Shown here piece by piece: positions 44,738 to 54,407 of a stretch of 64,000 nucleotides of DNA. The translations under genes were made by a program, and so were the position numbers. How positions within the stretch are numbered: position 1 is the stretch's first letter; the number at the start of each line of letters is the position of its first letter. Source of the DNA: Proteles cristata cristata (lineage: Eukaryota; Chordata; Mammalia; Carnivora; Hyaenidae); NCBI GenBank assembly GCA_017311185.1, contig JAESUZ010003884.1, forward strand, positions 1 to 64,000, written 5' to 3'. The notes below the pieces were generated by a model, which searched no databases, was not told where the DNA came from, and was given only the letters and a program-made list of their open reading frames with translations.

Positions 44738-44812
44738 AGAAAATATTCCCAGGATCACTCAGCAGGTCAGGACAGAGCCAGAACTTGAACTCCTATCTTT
44801 TAAATTCTGGTC
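44738..44812 (-). repeat. MIR fragment, antisense (probable)
   Basis: CCAGGATCACTCAGCAGGTCAGGACAGAGCCAGAACTTGAACTCC resembles the antisense MIR core (aaggtcacacagctagtaagtggcagagccaggattcgaacc). Confidence 0.6.
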
Positions 44813-45596
44813 GTGAGACTCGGAAGACTGAGTTTTGGGGGACCTTAGACCATCCTTCCCACTAGAGGGCCATCCCCATTTTTCTGTCCTTTCTACAGCC
44901 CTGTGCTGGGATGGCATAGGTATCGGTATATAATTGCCGAATTGAACTAAATCTAATTCAGCTTCCTCGTTTTAGAGGGAAGGTGGCTGGGACACGGTAT
45001 CAATATTTAGTGAAAGAGTACTTTTACTAAAGTGTACCCGAGGCCAGGCACAAAGTTGGGTCAGCCATAGTCGCTGGTCTGTAGGAGCTGTGAGCTCAGG
45101 TCGGGGAGAGAGCAGACGGGGCACAAGCGATGGCCCCGGAATGGCGGAGAACGAAGCAGGTGCATTCTGTGTGCCGGGGCGTACATAGGAAGGGCCCCAG
45201 CTGCTTTGGGGTGATGATGTCCATGCTTAGGCCAATGAGTTGGTGGAGGGTATCTAGGCAGGACAGGCGCGGGAGCAGAGGCATAAAGAGCAACGGAAGG
45301 GGTCTGTAAACCACAGTGGGAATTGGGGAGAGAAATCAGGAGAGGCAGGTAGGTAACAGACGGTCAGGGAGGAATCTCCCCGCAGAGGAGCCTGCTTCAC
45401 CCACGGATGTCTGATCCTCAGTGCCAGACCCAGGATTCAGATTCACTTCTCTTGATGTTCGGAAACGTGCCATCCACCCACCTGTGTCACTTCTATAAAC
45501 CTTTTCTTCCCTCCTCAGTCCTGGACTCTCTCTTTGGCTGTCCCGCTTGAGAGACCATCTGCTGCAGATCCTGCTTTTTCTTTTTACTGTTTCTTT
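44813..45596. other. unannotated sequence
   Basis: No repeat or exon recognised. GC-richer patches at 45050-45360 lack CpG-island density. Confidence 0.5.
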
Positions 45597-45730
45597 TTCT
45601 TTAATGTTTATTTATTTTGAGAGAGAAGGCATACATGCAAGCCAGGGAGGGGCAGAGAGATAGAAGAAGGGAGAGAGGGAGAGAATCCCAAGCAGGCTCT
45701 GGGCTGAGAGTGAAGAGTCTGATGTGGGGC
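45597..45730 (-). mobile_element. Felid CAN SINE, antisense, lacking its head
   Basis: Tail, GA stretch and AATCCCAAGCAGGCTCTGGGCTGAGAGTGAAGAGTCTGATGTGGGGC are present. The tRNA-related head is missing, as in ordinary 5' truncation during retrotransposition. Confidence 0.92.
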
Positions 45731-45769
45731 CTTTTTATTAGTATTCCTTAATTAGAAAAGTAAGACCGT

Positions 45770-46107
45770 TTAGCTTTTTTTAAGGGTTGAAAGTTATTAT
45801 AAAGAGAAAACCAAAAATTTCCCTCTTGTTTGCTTTTCCAAATTCAAACTGCTAACAGTTTCTTAGGTATTGGTCCAGACATAAGGAATGTGTATAAGAA
45901 GTGGGGCACACACACGGAGTCAGGCAATACAGGCGGCTAGTAACTTGCTTTGTTTCATTTGATAGTAAATCTCACAGATGCTTCAGTGACTGTGTACTTT
46001 TGCCTCAGTTTTAAAAAAATTGCTGCCTACTATTCCATGGCCTGAAGTTATTTAACCAGGACGCTGCTGTTGAGCATTTGACTGTTTGAGCTTTTTCCTT
46101 TCCCCTT
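45770..46107 (-). mobile_element. Old L1 3'-UTR fragment, antisense
   Basis: CTGCTAACAGTTTCTTAGGTATTGG, GCTAGTAACTTGCTTTGTTTCATTTG, ATAGTAAATCTCACAGATGC and CTACTATTCCATGGCCTGAAGTTATTTAACCAGGACGCTGCTGTTGAGCATTTG are the antisense old-L1 3'-UTR blocks in order. Confidence 0.7.
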
Positions 46108-46330
46108 CTCTAAAAAAGATTTTTTAATGTTTACTTATTTTTGAGAAAGAGAGAGACAGCATGAGCAGGGGAAGGGCAGAGAGAGAGAGAGAGGGAGACA
46201 CAGAATCTGAAGCAGGCTCCAGGCTCTGAGCTGTCAGCACAGAGCCCAATGTGGGGCTCGAACTCACAAGCAGTGAGATCGTGACCTGAGCTGAAGTCAG
46301 ACGCTTAACCAACTGGGCAGCCAGGCCTCC
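46108..46330 (-). mobile_element. Felid CAN SINE, antisense
   Basis: Full-length type A copy. The outer head is mutated (ACTGGGCAGCCAGGCC). Flanks TTCCTTTCCCCTT and TTCCTTTCCCTTT form a near-perfect duplication. Confidence 0.95.
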
Positions 46331-46354
46331 CTTCCTTTCCCTTTTTATATATAC

Positions 46355-46570
46355 AGTCACACACACACACACACACAGATATTATATATATATATAATAC
46401 ATGCATTGTCTATATATGTACTATACATCTATTATTATATATACTATACACCTACATATATAGGTATATATATATACCCATAGTACATAGGTATATATGT
46501 CGGTATAGTATAAAGGTACATATATCTATATAAGTGTGTAGTATATATAATATATACTATGTATAGCACA
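46355..46570. repeat. (CA)n plus AT-rich palindromic (TATA)n complex
   Basis: CACACA run at 46358-46376, then TATATATATATA and repeated variants of GTATATATA/TACATA to 46570. Several short imperfect palindromes. Confidence 0.92.
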
Positions 46571-46980
46571 AATATATGGTAGGAAAAGGATGCAACATGG
46601 ATTAGATATGATAGGGAAAAATCTGTTATAAGACGGCTGACAGACTGCTACGGATATACCTGTCCCTGATCAAAGGCTCCCCCTTCTGGGGTTCTTCTTC
46701 CCACCCTGCTTGTCGCAGGCATTAATGAGGAATGTGGAAGTAACAGGCTATAAATTACTCTCTCTGCTGATGCTCTGAGCTCAGACCTTTGGGGAATGAT
46801 CTCTTCTGAGCCCACCGGTGTAAAGTAAACCTTCTCCCTTCCAAGATCTTCCAAGTGTGTCGCTTGGATCTTCCGCCAGTGATCTAGACCAGATTCCACA
46901 ACACATATACTCAGGAGTCATGAGAATGGCTGTTTCCAAAGAAGGAATGGGGAGGAAAACATAAGTGATATGATGTTGTT
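46571..46980. other. unannotated sequence
   Basis: No repeat or exon recognised. Confidence 0.5.
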
Positions 46981-46984
46981 TATC

Positions 46985-47030
<46 letters not shown>
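46985..47030. repeat. (TATC)n tetranucleotide microsatellite
   Basis: About eleven uninterrupted TATC units. Pure and long enough to be variable between individuals. Confidence 0.98.
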
Positions 47031-47118
47031 CAGATAAGGTATATACATTGGTAATTATTACATTATCCTTTGTGCTTATCCTTTCTGTATCTCTCAGCTC
47101 TCCAGATTTATTGATACA

Positions 47119-47159
<41 letters not shown>
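47119..47159. repeat. (AC)n dinucleotide microsatellite
   Basis: About twenty perfect AC units, roughly 90 bp from the TATC repeat. Confidence 0.98.
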
Positions 47160-47161
<2 letters not shown>

Positions 47162-48154
47162 GCAGGCTGACATATATAGCCTTTGATATGCATTATTTTA
47201 TTTCCTGCAGGCATCCTCGTGAAGAAACTGTCCCTGAGAGCGCAGAGAAACCTCAGGATTAATAGAGAGCTCTAGGTGTCTAGCTTGTTTCATACCGTAA
47301 GACCAATGGGAAGCAAGAGTCAGGGGAAAGTCAGCCAGTTTCCTCCTCTTTTCCCCATTCTGGGGTTCTTCTTTGGAGCCCTTCTGGAAAAGTCCAGTGT
47401 GCCAAGCAAATCTACTCACCGAGGGGCCTGCCATATTACCTTGGGGCTCAGCGGGAAGTGGTGACCAGGCCCTGAACGTATCCACTCCAACGTTTTGCAT
47501 TATTTCCTTTTTCCTCACCTTCACCACTGATGAGGGAACGCAAGACGAGCTGAGGGCACAGCACAAGCTAACAGAAACACCATCCCCCCTTCCGGGTGGG
47601 ATTGTGTGTGATATTCCTCAGGCACTCCCGGCTGTCCAAGAACAAAGGAAAGGAAGAAACAAATGGTTAACTGATAGAGATCACAGTCCCACAGGACATG
47701 ACTCTCCATTGGTTTACAAATATCTCATTAATTACAAGAAAAAGGGAGTCTTCTTATCAACAGCCTAATTTCCCCAAACCTATGGACTCAGTTTCCTGGA
47801 GCCCTAATATCCCGCTCCCCTCCATGGTGATGTGGGGAGGAAAGGCAAAGAGGAAATGGCAGGTAAAATTAAATTTATTTATCACCTGCAGCCCATTGGC
47901 AAATTCCTGCGGTAAATAGCAGAGCATTTCCCCAGGACCCCGTATTGTCCTAATGTTATTGCCTTACTAGAAGGAAAACACCCTAATTTGACAATAGCAA
48001 GGCCTCAGGTTATCTTAAGAGTCTTCTTTAACATATCAAAATCCTTCTGGAGGCCTCCTTTTTGCTTTGCTTCCCCCAGCTCCGCAGTATGCAACCAGGC
48101 ATTCTTCACAACCCCAGTGCAGCTCGTTCTGCCCATGGTCCTGTCTCCAGGCTT

Positions 48155-48160
48155 AATAAA
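48155..48160 (+). promoter_or_regulatory. LTR polyadenylation signal
   Basis: AATAAA in the R region of the solo LTR, preceded by CTGTCTCCAGGCTT. The SINE is inserted two to three bases downstream, separating it from the U5 sequence. Confidence 0.75.
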
Positions 48161-48163
48161 ATC

Positions 48164-48388
48164 TTTTTTTTTTTTTAATGTTTTATTTATTTCTAGGAGA
48201 GAGAGAGAGAGAGAGACAGCGTGAGCAGGGGAGGGTCAGAGAGAGAGGGAGTCACAGACTGAAACAGGCTCCAGGCTCTGAGCTGGCAGTCAGCACAGAG
48301 CCCGACGCGGGGCTCGAACCCACGAACCGCGAGATCATGACCTGAGCTAAAGTTGGACGCTTAACCAACTAAGCCACCCGGGCGCCCC
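48164..48388 (-). mobile_element. Felid CAN SINE, young subtype (type B), antisense, inside the LTR
   Basis: Type B body (TTTATTTCTAGGAGAG; GTCACAGACTGAAACAGG; CTGGCAGTCAGCACAGAG) with a few changes near the A box (CCTGAGCTAAAGTTGG). T-runs on both sides hide the exact duplication. It separates the LTR polyadenylation signal from U5. Confidence 0.97.
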
Positions 48389-48520
48389 AATTTTTTTTTT
48401 TTTTCACCAAAGACGTTTCAAGAATTCTTTCCTTGCCGTCGGCTCTGAATTCCCACCATTCCAAAACCCCATCGCCACCGTGGGCTTGCACCACCCAAAT
48501 CAAATATCGAATCCAAGATA

Positions 48521-49027
48521 TTTAATAAAATATCAAATTCTTGCCTCGCCTCTGCTTGCCAAGGGACTGGGCACGTCCTCATGGCCCATGTGCTGGTTGG
48601 GACGCAGGGTTCATGGGCGGCCCCTGGAAATGGTGTGACGTGGCTCTAGAATCAGACGACGCTGTTTAGCCCTACGCCAATGGGGGGGAGGGGGAACCAG
48701 GCATCCACGCTCCAGCCTTGGCTCTAGTTCTCATTCCCCGTGTGACCTCACTCAGGTCTACTGGACATCACACGACCTGCCTTCCTTATCTTGAAATGCC
48801 ACAGTCAGGATGGGGAGAGATGCGGCTGGAGAAAGTAATGTGTAAGCCACCGGGTAACACACACACAGATCGCTACCAAACAAGAATGTGGTCCAATGCA
48901 CTCTCTTGCTTTTTTTTTGTTTTCTGTCAAAATACCAATGTGAAATATGACAGATTTTACAAAATTGTGAAAATCTCAGGTAGGTGATGTGTGTTATTTG
49001 GTTTTAGAGAAACAACATCCTACTGGT
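48521..49027. other. unannotated sequence
   Basis: May include the rest of the unclassified repeat (AATATC AAATTC TTGCCTCGCC after 48524). The remaining sequence is not recognised. Confidence 0.4.
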
Positions 49028-49261
49028 GCGGGGGTCATTAATCCATGACCCACAGGCCACATTCGGAGGGAAGTCTTTATTTTTGTAAATAAGGTTTCGT
49101 CGGAACTCAGCCTTACCCGGCCCTTCACATCTCTGAAGCCGCCTTCACACTACAGACGCCATATTGAGTATTTGCGGTCGTAACATAGACGGTCTGGCCT
49201 GCAAAGCCTGAAATATTACTATTTGGCCCTTTGTAGAAAAAGTTTGCTGATGCCTGCCCTG
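49028..49261. mobile_element. Non-autonomous hAT-Charlie-type DNA transposon relic
   Basis: TCATTAATCCATGACCCACAGGCCACATTCGG at the left, TTTATTTTTGTAAATAAGGTTTCGTCGGAACTCAGCC in the middle, and GCCTGCAAAGCCTGAAATATTACTATTTGGCCCTTTGTAGAAAAAGTTTGCTGATGCC at the right are the signature of a short, abundant mammalian hAT element with GGGGTC...GCAAACT termini. No transposase. Confidence 0.87.
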
Positions 49262-49559
49262 GAGGAAATGTTCGATGCCTCATCCTTTTCAGCTCACGCT
49301 GGACGTCAGAGCCATAGTCTTCAATTTGCGTATCTCTGTAGGATGATCATCAGCTGGGGCTAGAAGGCAATGTTATCATTTTGATTTTTTATCTCATTTT
49401 TTTCCCATTCCCATTTTAGTATACGTTTTAGGAAGTACAAAACGATCAGCATGATTGAGCGTGTAGGTAATTTGCAAGTAAGTCCACAGAAATAGTTACA
49501 TTTGGGGTGAAGAGGCCAAAGTATAAAAAACAAGTCACAAAGATCTAGGCACGTTACGA

Positions 49560-49690
49560 CACACAGATGTGGTTGTTTTGCTTGAACTCCTATGCGGCGC
49601 TCCGTTATCTGGATATTCCACAGTGTATATATTCATTCCCCTTTGGTCAATATTCGGGCTGCTCCCTGTTTCTACTGCTACAAACAATGA
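49560..49690 (-). mobile_element. Old L1 3'-UTR fragment, antisense (probable)
   Basis: ATATTCCACAGTGTATATATTCATTCCCC, GGTCAATATTCGGGCTGCTCCC and CTACTGCTACAAACAATGATGAG parallel the antisense old-L1 stretch (tattccattgtgtatatat ... gttgatggac ... gctattacaaacaatgctgc). Confidence 0.6.
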
Positions 49691-50387
49691 TGAGATTTGC
49701 TTTCCTCCAGACCTTTGTAAAGCCTGATGATGGGAGCTGATTCTGACCTTGACCAGGTTTGAGAGCCGCAGAGAGCCAGTGAGATCCAGACCCAGGCACA
49801 ACTGGGCCATTGCTCCGTTATTCTTGGCCGACTACAGATAGGCTTTATCTGCCTTGATGACAAGTGAATTACACTGAAAATGTTCATGCGTTTCAGAAGC
49901 CAGAGGGGGAAGGAAGGTCACAAAGGCTCTGCTAACTTAGGAATCTATAGAAGAAAGAAACACTGATCTGAGACGCCTCAGATCAGAGTTCTACTTCTCA
50001 CCCACCCTCAGTTGTTCACTGACACCTGTCAGGGCTCTTTTCCTGGTGCTTCGGAGGTTGACCCCACCTTACCCCGCCCCCCCCCAACTGGCTGACTTCT
50101 ACTCCTTTAATTAGACAGCACCTCTCCCTGCCTCTGGTATCTTTGATTCTATGCAGAATCCTGGAAACTCTGTGAACCTGTACTCTGATCTGAATTATTA
50201 ACGCAGGTCAGTATTTGTGCATTTAGAAGCAAGATTCTTTTTTTTCCACCATCCCTGCAGTATGAAAAAGGAAGTTTTCAACCACCAGTTACCTGCATGG
50301 ATAGTCTTTTTATCCCCTCTGTGCTTCTGGGTTTTTTTTGTTTGTTTGTTTTGTTTTGGGGTTTTTATTTTTGCAGTTTCTCCATTC
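49691..50387. other. unannotated sequence
   Basis: No repeat recognised. CCCGCCCCCCCCC at 50073 is a C-run. No exon evidence. Confidence 0.5.
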
Positions 50388-50530
50388 CTTAGCTTTTCTC
50401 TCTCTCCCTCTCCACCTCCCTCACACACTCTCTCTGTTCCTTCTTCCTTCCCTCTCCTTGCCTTTTTTCCCCCTTCTCTAGCAACCCCCCCCTCTGTCTC
50501 TCTGTCTGTCTGCCTCTGTCTCTTAACACC
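50388..50530. repeat. Polypyrimidine low-complexity tract
   Basis: CT-rich with TCTC, CCTT and C8 runs. A 117-codon minus frame and a 109-codon plus frame here are low-complexity artefacts. Confidence 0.85.
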
Positions 50531-51044
50531 ATTTACTTGGCTGTGAGTCAAGGAGCATTCTATGCACTGTGGACATATACTTGTTGCTTTTTTTCTGCTT
50601 CCTTTTGTTTGAGTTTCAGGTGGACATGACCAAAATCATGTTCACTCTTGGTACCAAACATGAAACACTGGATTGACCTCTAAGACCAATGTCTTAGCTA
50701 CCAGGAAACTATAAGCTTTGTAAGGGCTTGTTTTAGTCACCTCCAGAAACTTACATCTAGAATACAGTAGATGTCCCATAATATTCATTGAGTGAAAGAA
50801 TGAGTGACTAAACAATCAAGTAAGGTAGGTATAATGGGCCATTCAGATTCGGTATTTAGGAGGAAAGTCCTAAGGGAGAGATTCCTCAACCATAAAACTT
50901 GAGCACTGAAGTGTAGAGAGATCAGGAGACCATCCATCACTGGTCAGATGATATCTTTGATGTTGTTTAGTTGCTAAAGAAATAGAACAATGATTTCACA
51001 CAATATTTACTGTAGAATTAAACTGACAATAAGAGAATTTATCT
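50531..51044. other. mostly unannotated; possible L2 3' tail at 50755-50815
   Basis: CATAATATTCATTGAGTGAAAGAATGAGTGAC resembles the L2 3' terminus (aatatttgttgaatgaatgaatg). The rest is not recognised. Confidence 0.4.
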
Positions 51045-51262
51045 TGAGCTTTTGATTCAGAACACTGAAGCTAAAGTCTTACATTCCTGCATCTACTATG
51101 AGTCTTTAGACATAATGCTTTACTCTTTGAGCTTTGGCTTGTTTTTCTATAAAACAAAAAAAACCCCACAGCGTTTCTTTTGCAAGTTGGTTGTGATGAC
51201 AGAATGAAAGAATTGTTGTGTCCTTAAGTCATGATAAGTATTCAATAGATGTGAGTTCCTTT
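51045..51262 (+). repeat. MIR SINE, sense
   Basis: CTTTACTCTTTGAGCTTTGGCTTGTTTTTCTATAAAAC, GCAAGTTGGTTGTGATGACAG and AGTCATGATAAGTATTCAATAGATGTGAG follow MIR core to tail. Confidence 0.75.
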
Positions 51263-51451
51263 CTCCATTCTTTCTTCATTTGCTTAGCCAAGATGATTCA
51301 GTTATTGGAATTCTGAAAGTCTTCTGTAAAGGATGGTTTCATGGCACAGATTTAAATGACTGCTATATGGCTAAGCTATGATATATGTAGGACAGACACA
51401 TTTGAATTTAAAAGGTGGTAATTTGAACATGGGTCTTGGGGAGAGATTTCC

Positions 51452-51651
51452 TTTTTAAAAATTTTTTTATTTGATAGAGAGAGAGGGTACCTGGGAGAGG
51501 GTCAGAGGGAAAGAGAGAGAGAGAACCTTAAGCAGGCTTCAGGTTCAGTGTGGATGGACCCTGAAGTGGGACTTGACCCATGACCTTAGGATCAGAACCT
51601 GAGCTAAAATCAAGAGTCAGACACTCAACTGACAGAGCCACGCAGGCTCCC
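51452..51651 (-). mobile_element. Old CAN SINE, antisense, diverged
   Basis: TTTTTTTATTTGATAGAGAGAG, TTCAGTGTGGATGGACCC, GAGCTAAAATCAAGAGTCAGACACTCAACTGACAGAGCC. Flanks GGGGAGAGATTTC and GGCAGGAGATTTC support a retroposition event. Confidence 0.92.
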
Positions 51652-51734
51652 CTTGGCAGGAGATTTCTAAGAGCTATTTATGTCACTTATTAATAAGAAT
51701 TGTACTTCTCTTCCTGTTTTTAACTTTATAGATA

Positions 51735-51783
51735 ATACTATTGATATATACATATATATATATCGATATATATATATATATAT
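51735..51783. repeat. (TA)n-rich tract
   Basis: GATATATACATATATATATATCGATATATATATATATATA; interrupted by one CG step. Confidence 0.92.
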
Positions 51784-51810
51784 AGTAAGAGCTCACATGA
51801 CTATTTTAGG

Positions 51811-52110
51811 TCAAATTATACCACTCAAAACAGAAACATTGAAGTTCTAACTCTAGATATCTGTAAATGTGATGTTATTCAGAAACAGAATCTTTGCAGT
51901 TATAATTCATGTTACGATGAGGTCATATAGGATTAGGGTGGACCCTAAATCCAATGATGGGTTTCCTTAAAAGCAGAGAGAGATTTGGCGACACAGGAAC
52001 ACACAGAAAGGAGAGGGCGTGCAAAGGTGGAGGCAGAGATTGGAGTTATACTGCCAAGGTCAAGCAACTCCTGCGGTGACCAAAAACTGTGAGAAGCAAG
52101 GACGGACTCT
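51811..52110 (+). mobile_element. MaLR-type LTR fragment, sense
   Basis: ACATTGAAGTTCTAACTC, GAAACAGAATCTTTGCAGTTATAATTCATGTTACGATGAGGTCATATAGGATTAGGGTGGACCC, GCAGAGAGAGATTTGGCGACACAGG and GTGGAGGCAGAGATTGGAGTTATACTGCC match the well-known MaLR LTR series. The 3' end is missing, replaced by a SINE head fragment. I am unsure which MaLR subgroup. Confidence 0.8.
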
Positions 52111-52154
52111 AGCTGAAGCCGGACGCTTAACCGACTGATCCACCCACATGCCCC
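52111..52154 (-). mobile_element. 44-bp CAN SINE head fragment, antisense
   Basis: AGCTGAAGCCGGACGCTTAACCGACTGATCCACCCACATGCCCC is only the tRNA-related 5' head. Usual SINE truncation removes the head, not the body and tail, so a deletion must have removed everything downstream of it together with the adjoining LTR end. Confidence 0.9.
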
Positions 52155-52505
52155 TCAAGGATTCAATATTTGATTTGGGTGGTGCAAACCCACAGTGGTG
52201 AAGGTGAGGAGAAAGGGAATAATGCAAAGTATTGGAGGAGGTATGCACCTGGACTGGCCATACTGCCCACTGAACCACAAGGAAGCATGGCAGGTCCTTT
52301 GGTGTGTAAACTTGCTTGGCACATTGGAATTCCCCAGAAGGGCTCCAAGGAAGAAACACAGAATGGGGAACAGAGGGGGAAATTGTCTGACTTCCTCTGT
52401 CTCTTACTTCCCACTGGTCAATATTCATCTTATGACAAGCTGACTACCCTTCTACACACTTCCAAGTGCCTTCCTCTCGCCCACTGTGGCTGCAGAGACA
52501 TATGT
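52155..52505 (+). repeat. Unclassified repeat, copy 2 (uninterrupted)
   Basis: Inverted counterpart of 47240-48520. Across the site where copy 1 carries the LTR it reads straight through ACCCACAGTGGTGAAGG, supplying a paralogous empty site. Its left edge coincides with the SINE head fragment, so the left end is probably a deletion junction. Roughly 80% identical to copy 1 by eye. Confidence 0.85.
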
Positions 52506-53270
52506 CCACATAGCAATGAAAGGTTGCATAGTTCATTTATACTCGACTTGGTGGTAAGTTTTATTAGTGATTTTTCCTTTTCTCTGTCCCCTAAAATAGT
52601 TTTGCAGAACTCGTAAGGAAGCCAACCACTTCTTTAGAGCTTCCTGCTCCCAAGGGAAAAGGCGAAAAGATGGGATGTTGTGAGGCCCCTGCCAAAGCAG
52701 ATAAAATCAAGTGCTGTTCACAGATTAAATGCTTGCGGGCTTTTTACTAAGTGTCTTACACACATTGTATTGTTCAGTCACCACTAGGATGTAATGGACA
52801 CCTGCATTTTCTAGAGAAGCTCCAGAAGTATTGAGACTAGAGTAGTTTTAGAAAATTGAGTAAAGGGATATATCGCCAATCTCAGTTTTTATACTCCAGT
52901 TACCTGATGTCGAAACTAGAGTTGCGGTTTTGTGTTACAAGTATTGTGTTTTACTACTTGATCATTACTGTACTTCATCGAATCTAAGACACCATTGACT
53001 GAAGTTGGATTGTTATTTTACATATAATTGAGACACTGAAGAAAACCAGCACCAATTAAATGGGTGTACTGTTTTCTTATCAGTCAGAACTTTCACTTTC
53101 TACCCATTGAAAGATTTCTTTTACACTCACTGATTATCCTAAGAAGAAAATCTAAGTGAAATAACTTCATTACAATATTCCTAAAATATCTTTACTTCTG
53201 AGCCACGTTTTACCTGGGTTGTCGATACGCCTGAGACTTTTGGAGACAAATTCTGCTTAAGAACTTCTCC
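52506..53270. other. unannotated sequence
   Basis: Around 52975-53060 the string TTCATCGAATCTAAGACACCATTGACTG looks like an old DNA-transposon motif, but I cannot assign it. The rest is not recognised. Confidence 0.4.
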
Positions 53271-53274
53271 TACT

Positions 53275-53462
53275 GGGGCGCCTGGGTGGCTCAGTCGGTT
53301 GAGCAATCAACCTTGGCTCAGGTCATGATCTTGTGGTTTGTGAGTTCAAGCCCCGCATCGGGCTTCCTGGTGTCAGCCTTCAGCACTGAGCCGCCTCGGA
53401 TCCTCCGTCCTCCCTTCAAATGCCCCCCACTCTTTCCAGAATAAATTAAGAAAAGAAAAGGA
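53275..53462 (+). mobile_element. Felid CAN SINE, sense, with altered 3' half
   Basis: Intact head GGGGCGCCTGGGTGGCTCAGTCGGTTGAG and B box region, but the body reads TTCCTGGTGTCAGCCTTCAGCACTGAGCC and the CT stretch is replaced by CCGTCCTCCCTTCAAATG. Either rapid decay or an unusual variant. Confidence 0.93.
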
Positions 53463-54407
53463 AATCGACTGTTGTCTTTAGGATTTCCTCGCACACCAGT
53501 GCTACCCATTCTACACATGTGGATGCCCTTGAGCAGACAAGAGCAACTACATCATGAATGCCACCTGGGTGATTATAATATGCGCCCAGTTCAGAAATGT
53601 GAAAAATACACATTTCCAGTCTATGAACTATGACAATTTCATCCTCGGTCATAATCTAGATATTGTTCTCCATTTAGAATAAAATGTTTTCCTCCCATCA
53701 CCTAGGGCATTTCTACCGGATCTCTAGGCTTATCTGGGGGGAAAAAATGTAGAACATCTCCCTGTTGCCGGGTTTTGGTAATCCCAGCAGCAACATCAAT
53801 GAACTGGATTATTTTATCAGTAAAACCCAACCCCCTCCATTCTCTGCAAGTGCCAAGATTTAACTGTGTTTGAGAAAGTTTTCCACTAAAACTCCTGGGC
53901 TTTTAACTTATGTGGAGTCTTAAGCACAATTCATCATCTTATCTAATCTGATAGCCAAGGGTAGCTTTGTCAAAACAGAGTCAAGTATTGGCAATCCCTC
54001 AGAAACCTCAGCAGAATGAATAAAAGAAAAATGATTTAAAGCTGGAAGATTTAAGTACAAGTTTGAAATCTTTTTAAAAACCGAACAACGGACCCCTTCT
54101 TGAATCTGCTAATGCCAGCTTTGGCATATGAATAGAGGAGCCTATTCTTGGGAGCTGAGGTGGATCTTGGGATAGCATCTTGCCTGTTTGAAGAGGGACA
54201 CCTAGCAGCCTGGCCAGAGAATAAAAACGCCGTGGTGATCCTGGAAGATCTCCACAACACACCGATTCCATAACCTGCAATACTGGTTCGGTGCCTCAGT
54301 TTCCCTAAAAGAAATGCCCCAGATTACTGTTGATGTTATTTATCTTCACCCTTAGAAGACATGCAGACAGGTGACCCCACCCTTCATAATGGCAAAGGGG
54401 CTGCACA
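53463..54407. other. unannotated sequence
   Basis: No repeat or exon recognised. Minus frames of 68-69 codons at 54051-54280 overlap in different phases, with no domain. Confidence 0.5.

Larger units (their letters stand above)
47528..48474 (+). mobile_element. Solo LTR of a gammaretrovirus-like (ERV1) element, carrying a SINE
   Basis: Begins TGATGAGG and ends CCCCATCG (ancestral CATCA inferred), an inverted terminal pair. Flanked by a 4-bp duplication CCAC (47524-47527, 48475-48478). A polyadenylation signal AATAAA lies at 48155-48160, followed, after the SINE, by an R/U5-like CACCAAAGACGTTTCAAGAATTC. About 0.72 kb without the SINE. No internal gag, pol or env sequence adjoins it, so it arose by recombination between two LTRs. 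Copy 2 of the host repeat shows the site without the insertion. Confidence 0.88.
47240..48520 (-). repeat. Unclassified repeat, copy 1 (split by an LTR)
   Basis: The segment 47240-47527 plus 48479-48520 is an inverted counterpart of 52155-52505, at roughly 80% identity by eye over about 300 bp. Shared blocks include CCATTCTG, GGAGCCCTTCTGG, GTGTGCCAAGCAA, GGCCTGCCAT, TTGCATTATT, CCTCACCTTCACCAC and GCACCACCCAAATCAAATAT. The solo LTR at 47528-48474 interrupts copy 1. Both copies keep an open frame on the same strand over LP(A/T)EPQG(N/S)MAGP, but the frame is shifted elsewhere, so coding is doubtful. An LTR-like AATAAA occurs just past the shared end. Family unknown. Confidence 0.85.

Noticed and set aside
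52170..52616. 148-codon open frame in the unclassified repeat, similar to a 122-codon frame at 47198-47566
   Set aside because: The similarity follows from DNA homology of the two repeat copies; the frame is shifted in part of the alignment and no known protein domain is visible. It deserves a database search but does not justify a gene call.
52975..53060. TTCATCGAATCTAAGACACC, possible ancient DNA transposon
   Set aside because: I recall similar motifs in old elements but cannot identify termini or family, so it is not called as a feature.
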